Shown one piece after another: positions 53,945-63,964 of a stretch of DNA of 64,000 nucleotides; within the stretch, counting starts at the first letter, position 1, and each line of letters opens with the position of its first letter. The notes beneath the pieces were generated by a model. The model made no database searches. It saw nothing but the letters and a program-made list of their open reading frames with translations, and was not told the DNA's origin. Source of the DNA: Kappaphycus alvarezii (Eukaryota; Rhodophyta; Florideophyceae; Gigartinales; Solieriaceae); NCBI GenBank assembly GCA_002205965.3, contig NADL03000082.1:62001-126000 (forward strand), read 5' to 3'. Position numbers and translations under genes: made by a program.

Positions 53945-54760
53945 GATGTTCAACTTGTCAGACAATTGCGGAGAGGAAGGCGAAGACGAAGGAGACTGGC
54001 ATTTGGACACCCCGGAGGATCCCGCAGCACCTTTCGCGAGGACGGAGGCCGCTTGGTCGGACGTCCCGCGGAAGCTCAAGCCGCCCGGAGAATCTTTCCT
54101 CTATTTGCGACTGGTCTACTTCGCTCTAGAAAGTGACGTCCGTTCCCTGCTCCGTGAACCGAAACAAGACCTCAGCGGGCTACATGCACAGGTCAAGCAC
54201 CTCGTGTCTGAACTTCAACGGTTCACCCGCCTGCACAGTGTAACTGTGTGGCGTGACTACGGGATCGGTCACGTGGTGGCGGCAATCATATGCGATCTGC
54301 TACCTCGTGTGAAAGCGTCCAAGACAGGAAAGCGTGGTTTGAACCGCTCCGTGAGGGACCTTTTGTTCGCAATATTTGATGGCTTAAGGTCGGATTCTCA
54401 CTCGGCTCTGTCTGTTTCCCAAAGAAACAGGCCCATAGTGAACTACCCTGCGGTACCGAACACCCCGCGCCCGCTACCTAGTGGCGGGAAGCTCTACTCT
54501 TCCACCTTGGTGGAAGCCGCCGATTACCAAACAACACCCAAAAGGCGTCTATGGCAGACGTCATGGCGCGAGAGTGGGATTATTACGGCCACGGAGAGGA
54601 CACTAACCTGCCTGTGATGGGACCCCTACGGCACGGAGCATTGTGGGTGCCTGCTCGCTGGATGGACTGGTCTGATCTCAACTCTTCGGACGGCGAAGAC
54701 GTCCGTGATGTCGCTGCCGATCTGGAGGGGTTAGAGGCTGGTGGGGAGAAGGATGAGTAA
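53945..54760 (+). CDS. Unknown protein family, one frameshift
   Basis: ATG 53,945 (MFNLSDNCGEEGEDEGDW) opens an acidic N-terminus, then a helical region (FLYLRLVYFALESDVRSLLR...LHAQVKHLVSELQRF) and GIGHVVAAIICDLLPRVKAS, followed by VRDLLFAIFDGLRS. Comparison with the reverse paralogue at 42.9-43.45 kb shows one missing base at about 54,548. The second frame (54,551-54,760) then continues DVMAREWDYYG...LPVMGPLRHGALWVPARWMD and an acidic end. Total about 270 residues. No known domain is evident; two copies among TEs and a gap in the duplicated CK1 region suggest it is carried by a mobile element. Confidence 0.6.
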
Positions 54761-54865
54761 GGGCGGCATATCTCTGTGTATGCTCCAGGTAACTTTGCTG
54801 GCAGATAGGACTTTCCATCATCGGTAACCCCCTAAGATACCCCGGGCCCCAACCGACCACATTTT

Positions 54866-55840
54866 TCAAAAAATTAAAGCACCCAGACATTCCCTCCTCT
54901 CATTACTGCATGGCATTAGTATAATGCGTTCGTTACTGAGGTCTTGTGAGATTGCAGCCGCATCCATAGCCCGTTCCACTTTGATTTCAGCTTGAGTAAT
55001 ATCCATTTTGTTTGTCGTTTCAATTTTGCAACAGGATAATACTCCTGTACATATCGGCACGCTTAGCATACACCGGGGGATCGGAGTAACTTTATGGCAT
55101 CAGTAAAACGGGGATAGCCGAACAGCACCTTTCAAATATAGACTCGTGCCCGTTCCTATCTCCACAATCGGGGGGTGGCATCCAGAAGCGTTCCGCCACA
55201 TCACGAAGGTAGCCCGAGCAGTCGCCAACCGAGCCCTGGACCAATACTCCAGGGTGAGGACAATTCTCCTCCAACGACACGCGGCGTTGATGGTCACTTC
55301 CAACGCAGCCTGCTTGTCAACCGGTCTACCAGCTACTTTCTAGCTGGTACACACGCTCAAGCACTTGCAATATAGGTCCCGCCAATGGTTTGATTACAAA
55401 TACAGAGGACTCCCAACCTTTCCATTACTCGCAGTAAACCAAACCAATTTTCCCCCTTTCAAATATTAAAGAACCAAATATTTAATTCTAAAGGGCAGGG
55501 GGAAAGGGTGGAAAAGCCTTAGTGCTTTATTAATTTAGAGGCAGTGGCGGTTATGATCCGTAGGAGAAAAGTGATGATGGTTTACTGTAATGGAAAAGGG
55601 TGCGGAATGATGGGGTAGTTCACTTCGTCGTCTCACACTTCTAGCGGGGGGAAGCTAAGCGGAGTAATGGAAAAGTATCTTAAGCCACAGGAAGCTGTGT
55701 GCTACAGCGATGTCGAGGGATCGACTGCACAACGAGGAGTGAAGTTTTTATGGACGAGCTTCTAAAAAGTAGTTACTGTACAGAAGCAAGTCATGTTCTC
55801 CGATCCTACTACAGATAAGCGCACTAACAAGCTTCCCATT
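54866..55840. repeat. Right copy of segmental duplication, outer flank
   Basis: Bases 54,930-55,069 (minus strand, CTGVLSCCKI...TQAEIKVERAMDAAAI) and 55,640-55,850 match 23,420-23,570 and 23,140-23,350 in reverse. Between them, 55,146-55,343 is a RHAALMVTSNA fragment absent from the left copy. Confidence 0.6.
55146..55343 (+). pseudogene. Fragment of the RHAAAVMSNA family
   Basis: Frame reads PVPISTIGGWHPEAF...VARAVANRALDQYSRVRTILLQ and RHAALMVTSNAACLSTGL then a stop. It aligns with the last 65 residues of 53,253-53,546. Confidence 0.5.
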
Positions 55841-55845
55841 CATTT

Positions 55846-56064
55846 TTAGTAAGGGCAGAGGGCATCTATTTGAAATAAAATTTCATAAATTCCCGGAGAG
55901 TTCAGGTCGTTAAGCGAAAATTTGCCTGCAATCGAGCCTCGGGCTGGTAAACTATGGCCATGTACTGGTACCTGAGTAACTGCCAGCATGAGTCCCTCGG
56001 CTTTAGCCGAAAGCATGCCATATCTTTCGAAGCATTCAAACACCAAACCTTTTCCCAGCTTCAT
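55846..56064 (-). CDS. Small hypothetical ORF divergent from CK1
   Basis: 72 residues from MKLGKGLVFECFERYGML to DLNSPGIYEILFQIDALCPY. Counterpart of 22,795-22,992: same reading frame over about 65 codons, stop within one codon. Unknown function. It shares the intergenic region, including the four-copy 17-bp array, with the kinase gene. Confidence 0.4.
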   Translation of the reverse strand: MKLGKGLVFECFERYGMLSAKAEGLMLAVTQVPVHGHSLPARGSIAGKFSLNDLNSPGIYEILFQIDALCPY

Positions 56065-56288
56065 AAGAAGGGGGGAAAATTGGAGTGCTTTAATGATTGA
56101 AAATTAGGTTAGCCTATGTCCAAAAGCGCATCAAATAATTGGTACAAAGTGGTCAGCATGGGGGAACCAGGAAACGCAATAAGAAGTGAGCTTGTAGACT
56201 TCCCTTCGAAGTAAACCGGTATCTGTTTTATGGATGAAAAATTACAGACTAGGGGATTGAGGGTGAGTTCGCACGTTTGGCAACCCTT

Positions 56289-56417
56289 CACACGTGTTTG
56301 TCACATGCATTACTCCATCACATGTGTTTATCACAATTATTCCCGCGCAAAAGCACATGCGCTTGTCACACATATTCCGTCGTTAATGCACATGTGTTTG
56401 TCACACACATTCACGTG
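56289..56417 (+). promoter_or_regulatory. Four spaced copies of a 17-bp promoter element
   Basis: CACAYGYGYTTRTCACA at 56,289-56,305, 56,319-56,335, 56,354-56,370 and 56,389-56,405 (steps 30, 35, 35), then a CACGTG G-box at 56,412-56,417. The kinase ATG is 125 bases beyond the last copy. Identical spacing to the left copy although intervening bases differ, which argues for selection. Confidence 0.82.
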
Positions 56418-56529
56418 GAAACTTCAGTGCGCTATATCAGAGCTTCATTCCCTTGCCCACGGCGTATGAGTGCTCGGAGTCGAATGATTATCAGATAGTA
56501 ATCAAGCAGCTAGAAATCCCCTTCTCATC

Positions 56530-57771
56530 ATGTCGCACTCTAACTCTCAAAGCACTTATGACTGCAGACCACGCACTCAACCACTCCGGAAATATTTGCG
56601 TCGAGAGTGCGATTGGATTACGGAAAGAGTCCATGATAATGGAAATCGAAATCTCCCGCCCAATTTCAATCGCGATTGCACTAATGAGCCTGATTCGCAA
56701 ATATTGAAAGGATTCGGCTCGAAGCAAGGAGAGCGCGAACCGGCACCTCCCAATTGGCGCCTATTTCAGAATTTCGGAAATGATAGGACCCGAACGAGGG
56801 TAACGACACCCAAACATCCACTTGCTTCGGACCTGAGGGATTTCCAACATGTCCACTGGAACCCCTTCTATCCCATTCCTGAAGTCATTTATCATCGTTG
56901 GAGACTCGGGAATAAACTGGGATCAGGAGGTTTTGGTGCAGTATACGAAGCAAGGGACTTGGCTACGGGAGAAGAAGTGGCAGTAAAGGTTGACACCCCG
57001 GGAACTCTAGCACGCAAAAAAAAATTTGCGAATACACTGGACGTTGAGAATAGGGTTTACAACGAATTGAGACAGAATTCAAAGAACTTGGTCGGGTTCG
57101 CGAAACGTATATTCTTCGGCACACTTTCGGATCAGCACCAAGTTTTGATTCTCCAAAAGCTTGGGAGATCCCTGCGGTCCTTTATGGGTACAGCACCAAA
57201 TGGAAGGCTTCCTTCGAAGACTGTTCTATCTGTTGGAATTCAAACTTTACAGAGATTGGAGGATTTACACAGAATCGGCTTTACCCATGCAGACATAAAG
57301 CCAGCTAACCTGGTCCAGGGTGCGAATGATCCGACAACCACCTATTTGATTGACTTCGGACTCGCAAGGAGATACCTTAATGACAAAGGGGAGCACATTC
57401 CTCTGACAAAAGAGGGTAAATGTGTGGGAACAATGGATTACTGTTCTATGGACAGTCATCTTGGTGTGCCTAGAACACGGAGAAGTGACCTGGAGAGTCT
57501 GGGATACTCCTTACTAGAGCTCTCAGAAGGAACCCTGCCCTGGAAGAACTTATCCAGGTCTAACTATGGAATGAGCAAAATGTTGGCCAAAGGAGATGTT
57601 CTATTCGGACTGAAATCATACGAAAATCTGAGTAGGGAGTTTAAACTTTATTTCGAATATGTTCGAAGATTGGAGTTCGATGAAGCCCCAAATTACGAGA
57701 GTTTAAGAGAAGTATTCCGAAACGGTATCGCGAGGCTCGAGATAGTAGAAAGTACTAAATGCCTGATGTAG
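56530..57771 (+). CDS. Casein kinase 1-like protein kinase
   Basis: Intact 413-residue frame. Kinase residues: glycine loop LGSGGFG (130-136), ATP Lys 153 in EVAVKV, catalytic Asp 255 in HADIKPANL, metal-binding Asp 275 in IDFG, then GTMDYCSMDSHLG and RRSDLESLGYSLLELSEG as in CK1. The N-terminal 120 residues are basic and Asn/Arg-rich, less conserved between copies than the kinase domain. Compared with 21,189-22,427 most differences in the kinase domain look conservative, so both copies may be functional. Predicted Ser/Thr kinase in cytoplasm or nucleus; substrate unknown. Confidence 0.92.
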   Translation: MSHSNSQSTYDCRPRTQPLRKYLRRECDWITERVHDNGNRNLPPNFNRDCTNEPDSQILKGFGSKQGEREPAPPNWRLFQNFGNDRTRTRVTTPKHPLASDLRDFQHVHWNPFYPIPEVIYHRWRLGNKLGSGGFGAVYEARDLATGEEVAVKVDTPGTLARKKKFANTLDVENRVYNELRQNSKNLVGFAKRIFFGTLSDQHQVLILQKLGRSLRSFMGTAPNGRLPSKTVLSVGIQTLQRLEDLHRIGFTHADIKPANLVQGANDPTTTYLIDFGLARRYLNDKGEHIPLTKEGKCVGTMDYCSMDSHLGVPRTRRSDLESLGYSLLELSEGTLPWKNLSRSNYGMSKMLAKGDVLFGLKSYENLSREFKLYFEYVRRLEFDEAPNYESLREVFRNGIARLEIVESTKCLM

Positions 57772-58679
57772 CAGCTGCGATACTTGCACATTAAAATAAT
57801 CGCTTTTCGGGTTTTCCTTATTCCAGGATATCAATTTGTAAGAATCACTCAACAAGAAAGCTCCCTGAGTCAGTTCAACCTCAGTTCCAAACAACGTTGA
57901 GTATTAGTGGTGCTCGAATTGGATTTTTTTAAAAAATTCGAGTTACCAACTTCTGTTGCGCTCAGGGAAATACACCGGAGCTCTTCCTAGAACGAGAAAT
58001 CAGCTCAGCGATACGCACGCATTAATTCTCTGTATTTTCCTTGTCAGCCGCGATCCACTGAACACAACACCTATTTCCTTTCACATCTTTCCGTCTCACT
58101 TCTCGTCTGATCCCCCCTTCGCGCGCGTGGCGAACGCCACGGCGCGGGAAGGCGGATCACGGCACGCCCTGTGCTCCCCATCGTTCCTCACAGAAATCCT
58201 TCCTTCGCGTCTATTTTTGGAGCGCATCACCTTCTCCATCAGAGGTTCAGGACTTCTCTGTCGCTCTGGCCACTGACTCCCCCTTAAACCTTGCCAGCGC
58301 TCGCGAGGGACTCTTCACCAGGATTGTCCTCTTTCTGCACTTCGGACGTACTGCCTAATATCCACTTCCAAATGATATCATGTCGTCTCATCGTGATCTC
58401 CCAGAAGGGGAAGCTTCGGGTGTTTAATGACTTAAAAATTCGTTTGTCTCTGTTTTCAAGTGCAGCTCATAGTTGGTAGTCGTCATAGGGAAATAGGGAA
58501 GCAGTGTTATAACGGCCTAAAAATCGCTGGAAAGTTGGCTCGAAGTCAGCTGGCAGGCGGACCGCATTGGACATGGCAGCGCCCTAGTGAATTACAAATA
58601 TTCGAAAATTTTCTTCGACAGACCGGTTGAAGATAGCAAGTTCGCACATTAGGTAACATTGGAACCCAGCCCTCTAACC
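57772..58679. repeat. Right copy of segmental duplication, downstream flank
   Basis: Aligns in reverse with 20,968-21,188 and 12,560-13,490. The join around AACGAGAAATCAGCTCAGCG (57,990) is the uninterrupted form of the site that holds the gypsy element in the left copy. A GC-rich block with GTGGCGAACGCCAC lies at about 58,126. Confidence 0.8.
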
Positions 58680-59262
58680 GGTATTGAGCGTACTGTACCC
58701 CCGTAATTCTCCTCGCCAAATTTGTGACCGCTTCATGTATCACTAGAAGAAGTTGACCATGTGTTTTAAGTATTAAAACACCCCAAATCCTGCCTCTGCT
58801 AACATTGCTGGTAACCCAGACTATCTGTCACAGGTAACTCAAGCTCACCATGTCATGGAAAGCACCAAGGAATCAGTCAGTGTGTGCAGTAGGCAGGACA
58901 GCAGTTGTTACTACGAAAATGACCCTTTAGGAAAATTTCTGTTCCCTTCATCCCGAATCCACCCTTCACCCCTTTTTCTTCAAACCAAATCGTCCTGCCT
59001 TTCCTTTCAAGAAACGAAATCCGAAAGTAATTTTCCTTTATGAATCCGAATTCACTAAGCGACTCCATGTTTTATATTTGAAGATTTGGTCCTCCTTTCT
59101 TGAAAAGAAATCTTTGAACTTGTGATCCGCTTCGTCCTCCAAAATCACTTTGATATTTTATCAAGCAAGTTTCTCGTAATTGCTTCTAGTGTATGTACAT
59201 GCAAAGCCATGGAATTGCGTCGCGTTTTTTATTTCGCCGAATTTAGTGAAGGCTTTGGGGAC
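58680..59262 (+). repeat. LTR of third U3 type, first part
   Basis: Matches 44,141-44,720. The copy is split at 59,262 by another LTR and resumes at 60,181. Confidence 0.75.
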
Positions 59263-59300
59263 TGATATAATGAAAATTGTAGATATTATTTGGCATTCTG

Positions 59301-59408
59301 TGCTAGCTGCGCTGGCACTCTGCGCTGGCTGCGCTGGCACTCTGCGCTGGCTGCGCTGGCACTCTGCGCTGGCTGCGCTGGCATGCTGTGCTGGCTGCGC
59401 TGTCACTG
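59301..59408. repeat. 22-bp tandem repeats in U3
   Basis: Five units close to TGCGCTGGCTGCGCTGGCAC plus two bases, the first 20 bp and the rest 22 bp, with the outer units most diverged. Possible enhancer array of the LTR. Confidence 0.85.
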
Positions 59409-59529
59409 TAATTACAGTTTTATTCTCAATTATTTTTAGAGGGGGGCTTTGCGCCGTACTGTAGCGGTGCCAATAGGGCATATAGGTACTGTATTGGTGC
59501 TACGGATTGTGAGGGTTGAAAACTCTATA

Positions 59530-59713
59530 TAAGGGGCCGGAAAATATGGACCAGGTGTTCCCGATTCTGGAACTGGATGGGGGCGTCCTCAGTGGTTTAA
59601 ATATTTCGCAGGAGGCAATGGAGAATTCTAAGCCGTTCGCGGATATTTATGTGGACTTCCTGGGCGGAATGGATATTTTGGGGGAAGTGATTGGCTCTGA
59701 TGTAGAGGACTAA
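59530..59713 (+). pseudogene. LTR-encoded acidic protein, C-terminal piece
   Basis: Encodes GPENMDQVFPILELDGGVLS, then LNISQEAMENSKPFADIYVD and GGMDILGEVIGSDVED with a stop. Only the C-terminal domain remains; the open frame runs from an ATG at 59,516 directly after a TATATAAG box at 59,526-59,533, so it may be an expressed mini-version. Confidence 0.55.
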
Positions 59714-60180
59714 GATATGAAGGAAAGAATCTAGACATTTATCCATATCCTAGATATTTATCCTGATAGTATCTGCTGTTAGTCTTTCTCGTTCACACGA
59801 TTCCATTTGATGCATTTTATGGTTTTTAGTATGTTTCTTTGAGACTTTAGGGATACCCAAAAAGTCTATATAAGCTGAGTAAACTGCTTCCTCTTGTGGA
59901 GGTCAAGCAAGTTGTCAGACAACTTCAGGTCAAGCTCCGAGTAGTAGGAAGTTGAGAGTCAACTTCAGATCCAAGAAAACTTTTTCCTAAGCTGGTCGCA
60001 GAGCAGCAGTGGTAGACCCTGCCCCTTTTATACTTGCTTGTAGCCCTCTCAACTCTCTCCCATATGAAATCCTTTTTATTTGTTCAACTCTACCACGGTA
60101 GCACTTTTGTCGCTTGCAACACCTCCTTCTTGGGGTGGTTGGTTCTGAATATATCTTCTCCCGACGATTTTCCCCTATCA

Positions 60181-61260
60181 GGGACCTTACAATATTTAAT
60201 GATTGATGAAATAGTCGTTAAAGAAGTACCCCCACCACCAACCACTCCAATGGGTCACCCAAAGTTTCCTGAACATGACCAACATCCGCCTGTCCCCCAC
60301 CACCGACAAGCCATTTGGGCCCGCGGTCCCATCAACGGCCTGGCTTTCATAGCCAATGGGTCCAATGAATTCGAAGAATACAGAAAAGCAATGATCTGGG
60401 AACCCGTTCAGGAGTAGGTCCGCCATCAGTTTGTGGATGACTGGATGACGCAGAGAATGCAGAGTAGGTAAAGAAAGAAATGGAGGCGGAGGAGGCGGAG
60501 GAGATGGAGGCGGAGGAGGGGACAAGCGGGAAAGAGGCGAATGGGGAGGGATAAGAAGATGAGGGGTGCTCGGCGGACCCATTTGAGCCACTGATATACA
60601 ACCGTGAGGTTATTGCTGGAGGACGGAGGGGAAAACAGAGTGTAATCGTAGTATCAGACTCCTCTACTAGAATTATTCTATGACGGAGTCTGAGAGGATC
60701 GAAGAGATTTCGATGGGCATTGATGTGTGATAATAAGTGACGTACTATCCTTGTGGTGCGTTCGACAAACTTTTTGGGGACTGCATTGGAGATGTGGAAA
60801 TCTTGGACGAATTTTTGGTTCTCATCACGACACGGGGGGGGGGAGATTTAGATAATGCCGTGTAAATATCTACTGTTAGGCTTTGTCATCCACAGGGTTT
60901 CCTTTAATGTATTTTAGGTGATTCAGATTGTTTTTTTGAAATTTTAGGGTTTGCTAAAACCCATATACAATCTGAGTGCACATTTGCCCGAGGAGATGCA
61001 AACAAGATGGGATGCAAGTTCAAGTACAGAACCAAATGAGTCAGAAATCGAAAATAAACTTCTGTCGTAAGAAGTATTTCTTCCATTTTAGTGCCTCACT
61101 CTGGTTTTATACCGTGTTAATTCTATATGTCTCGTAGCCTCTGACTCCTAGGCAATATTACCTTCTTCTTATTTTCACAACTATACTCGGAAACATAAAC
61201 GAGTAGCACTTTTTTTGCTTACAAGATCTCCGTTCTAGAATAAATAGTTCTGAGAAAACT
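60181..61260 (+). repeat. LTR of third U3 type, second part
   Basis: Continues 58,680-59,262 after the nested LTR. Contains an acidic ORF relic, a decayed core promoter (CATATACAATCTGAGTG at about 60,961) and a decayed U5 (AGTAGCACTTTTTTTGC...). Confidence 0.7.
60275..60860 (+). pseudogene. LTR-encoded acidic protein relic
   Basis: ATG 60,275 gives MTNIRLSPTTDKPFGPAVP; the NGLAFIANGSNEFEEYRK block follows in another frame (about 60,337-60,390). Stops break the Glu-rich middle. Nearly parallel to the copy at 44,811. Confidence 0.55.
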
Positions 61261-62399
61261 CTTGGCGAGGGGATATTCTCTCTTTAGTAGCAATTAAATG
61301 GGAGGTACGTCCCGCGCCACTTGAAAATGCATCTCCTATCTTGTCGTAGGTTTTCATTCCTATCGGGCTAAGACACACACCCTCATTTGCGCAAAGGAGC
61401 CAGTAGTGTTCTTTTTTGTCTTCCGTTTCCAAGAAATTGGCAAGTGAGGAGGGTGGAAATCTTCTATAATGTAGGAACCATAGTTTGAATGTGGCCACAG
61501 TTTGAATGTGGACTGACTAAAACTACGTAGGAGGCTGGACACGAGTGAAATATTAGTTATAATCCATTATAGCATTCATTTGTAGATGTTTCGACGACAG
61601 TTGAGGGTCTCTTGTGGCTTGATGGGAGAATATGCCTTCATTCCGGTGAAAATGAAAGTTAAACTTAAGAAGAGAAGGCACACGAGCAGGAGGATCAGCC
61701 AAGTGGTGTCCAAGGAAGAGGGTGACGGTACGAGATCTCGCGGTTTCTCGGATAGATGTGGCGAGTGCATTTCAAAAGAGATAAGGCGCTGGTGTTTTAA
61801 TATCGGAAGTTTTATTAGACTCTATAGTAAACATTGTTAGAGAACGGCGTCAGTAAAACTAACTAAATCTTCTATGCATTGAGACAGCCCCAAATTACCT
61901 CCAGGCAACAAATAATCAACTCGAAAGAAAATTTAGACATAATACTTGGGGACTAACTCCGACCCCTAGTATGGTACCTTTATTCCAGCCACCAACTGTA
62001 CTCCATTATATATGAAGACTACTGCATCGTGCTCTCGCATGGAAACCCGCGAACCTTTTCACAGGTCTCCAATCCCTCACACTCACGCTCGTTGGCACTT
62101 CATAAAGAACAGCACATGTACCCGAATATCAACTCCCAAGAATACAGAATTGTATACGCACAGCCTACCTCTGGTGGTGGTCGACATAAAAGTTTTATAT
62201 CTTATTTACTTCTAGTATCTCGGGGCATCTGGAGAGAATATCAGACTTGAGGCGCTCACTCTCCTGTTTGAAGAACAAAGGAATTGACGTGGGTGCCTTC
62301 AAAAAAATTAGGTCCCACTATTGCTTCACAAAGCTCTGGAAACTACTTCGGATGAACTTAGCTAATTTACGAAAAGTAAATTGACAGAACCGAAAAAAA
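61261..62399. other. No recognised gene; one unknown ORF
   Basis: Frame 61,586-61,840 encodes 84 residues with a basic centre (MKVKLKKRRHTSRRI) and Cys residues near the end; it has no second copy in the window. Nothing else identified. Confidence 0.25.
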
Positions 62400-62957
62400 C
62401 GAATGCTTCAAATCTTTCTGTTCTTGATCAAAACCTAATTTTCCCTCAAGACTTCATAAGTACCAAAATAGTCCGTATAAGTAACCGGGAATGCCTCAAG
62501 CTTGCGTATCCCTTGCTGCAACAGATAAACCTCACCTGGTGCCGCTTCACCCAAGTCCATACTTGAGACCACTTGACCCAAAGACTTCATTGCTTCCCCT
62601 CGTATATGAGATATCCCCTTCTTCATCCCCTTTTTCATCGGTGTCCTCTTCTTCCTCCACCAAATCTTTCTCACAATCCCCTGTTTACATCTAGTAGACC
62701 AATTTCTGGGCCACCTACTCCTACAAGCAGGCCTCTGCCTTACCGTCCTCCTCTCCAGAATCATCGTTCATCTCGACCTTTGCTTCAATCTCGAACAGAT
62801 GACGGGTTACCAGATCGGCCAAGGGCTTCCTTTTTTTCGACAGAAATATTCCTCTACCTTGGATGGGCCCGAAGGGGGTAGATGGAAGATGGAGATGGGA
62901 AGAGGATGGATTGATTTGGAAATGGGGTGAGGAAGGGGCAGTTCGCGCATGTTTCAA
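62400..62957 (-). pseudogene. Distant LTR-encoded acidic protein relic
   Basis: From the ATG at 62,957 region, a minus-strand frame gives GPIQGRGIFLSKKRKPLADL and VTRHLFEIEAKVEMNDDSGEED, comparable to the basic block plus RRLFIEEEA of the 52.2 kb gene, then AQKLVY (like APELVY). After frameshifts comes an EEEEDTDEKGDEEGD run and a C-terminal remnant. The most divergent copy; LTR borders could not be seen. Confidence 0.4.
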
Positions 62958-63929
62958 AAAGGGGATAAAATTGCTAGGTGGTTGTTTTAGAGGGTAGTAG
63001 ATACTTCTAGCCCGAACCCTGTGACTTCAAATAGCGTCAACATTATCAGATTGAAAGCCCTGCTGAATCAAACAAAATCGTCGTAAATTAGCAATGAAAC
63101 TTACTAAAAAAGTATCTAAAATAGTTCATAGCGAAAATTACTTGTGAAAAGCTTAGGTATGGAAAAAGATGTTGACTCTTGAAAAATTCAAATAACTCGA
63201 AATCACCGAAAGAATGACTCTCAAAGGGGAGATAGTTGTGCGAGAAAATAGAAACGGCTAAGAGACAAGTTTATAAAGAATCAGATATGTTGTTTCTTAA
63301 GTAAACTAGAAGGTGTAGAAAGACACGTGAGGAGAAAAATGTTAATTGCGTAAAGAGAATACCTCCAGTTCCTTCCTTCCCCCAAGACGAACCACCCGTT
63401 CCTCATCAGTCCTCTGTTCCTTCTCTCAGTATGTCCAGTATATTTTGTATAATATGAGGTCTTTCGAATGTATAAAGAGGTAAAAGACTTCCATTATGAC
63501 GCTCTGTGAAGTACATTTTTGTCACAAGTACCTCACTTTTGCTTTTTGCCTCGTTTATTCGCTTGATTACGTAAAGATCTGGGGAAATATATTCTTCCGC
63601 CTTTACAGTTACAAATTTTAAAATAATAGGAAATGAAATATTTGAGGTACGCAAATTCACCCGTAAGAATAAACTTATCAACAGTAATAAATCGTTGTAT
63701 GACAAATGCGCTCCGTTTAGAGAGCAAAAAAAGACAAATAGCTACCATAAATTACGAAAGACCCGAACGTTGTTTTTATCTTCCGTAACGTCCCGAGACC
63801 AGCTAAAAGATCCCCGTCTTGTGACAGGGTGTTTCTTATAGTTATAAAATGTGGTTATAAATTCAGGACTGATAATTCTTCTGATAGAAGTCCAATGAAA
63901 CCCCTAGAGGTGCCAGGGTGACACGAAAA
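62958..63929. other. Unrecognised sequence
   Basis: A/T-rich with no frame above 100 codons that has a motif. A minus-strand frame at 63,406-63,705 (99 codons) is unrecognised. Confidence 0.3.
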
Positions 63930-63964
63930 CAGGACGTGAACTCCTGGAAGGAGTTCACGTCCTG
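63930..63964. other. Perfect 15-bp hairpin
   Basis: CAGGACGTGAACTCC and GGAGTTCACGTCCTG are exact complements around a 5-base loop. No T-run follows. Could be part of a foldback element or a small-RNA precursor. Confidence 0.6.

Larger units (their letters stand above)
59263..60180 (+). repeat. Solo LTR, 918 bp, nested in an older LTR
   Basis: TGATATAA start and CCCCTATCA end. GGGAC lies on both sides (59,258-59,262 and 60,181-60,185), and the paralogous empty site GGGGACCTTACAATATTT is at 44,717, so insertion is proven. U3 contains five tandem units of about 22 bp (59,301-59,408) and a shortened acidic ORF; core promoter CTATATAAGCTGAG near 59,868. Confidence 0.95.
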
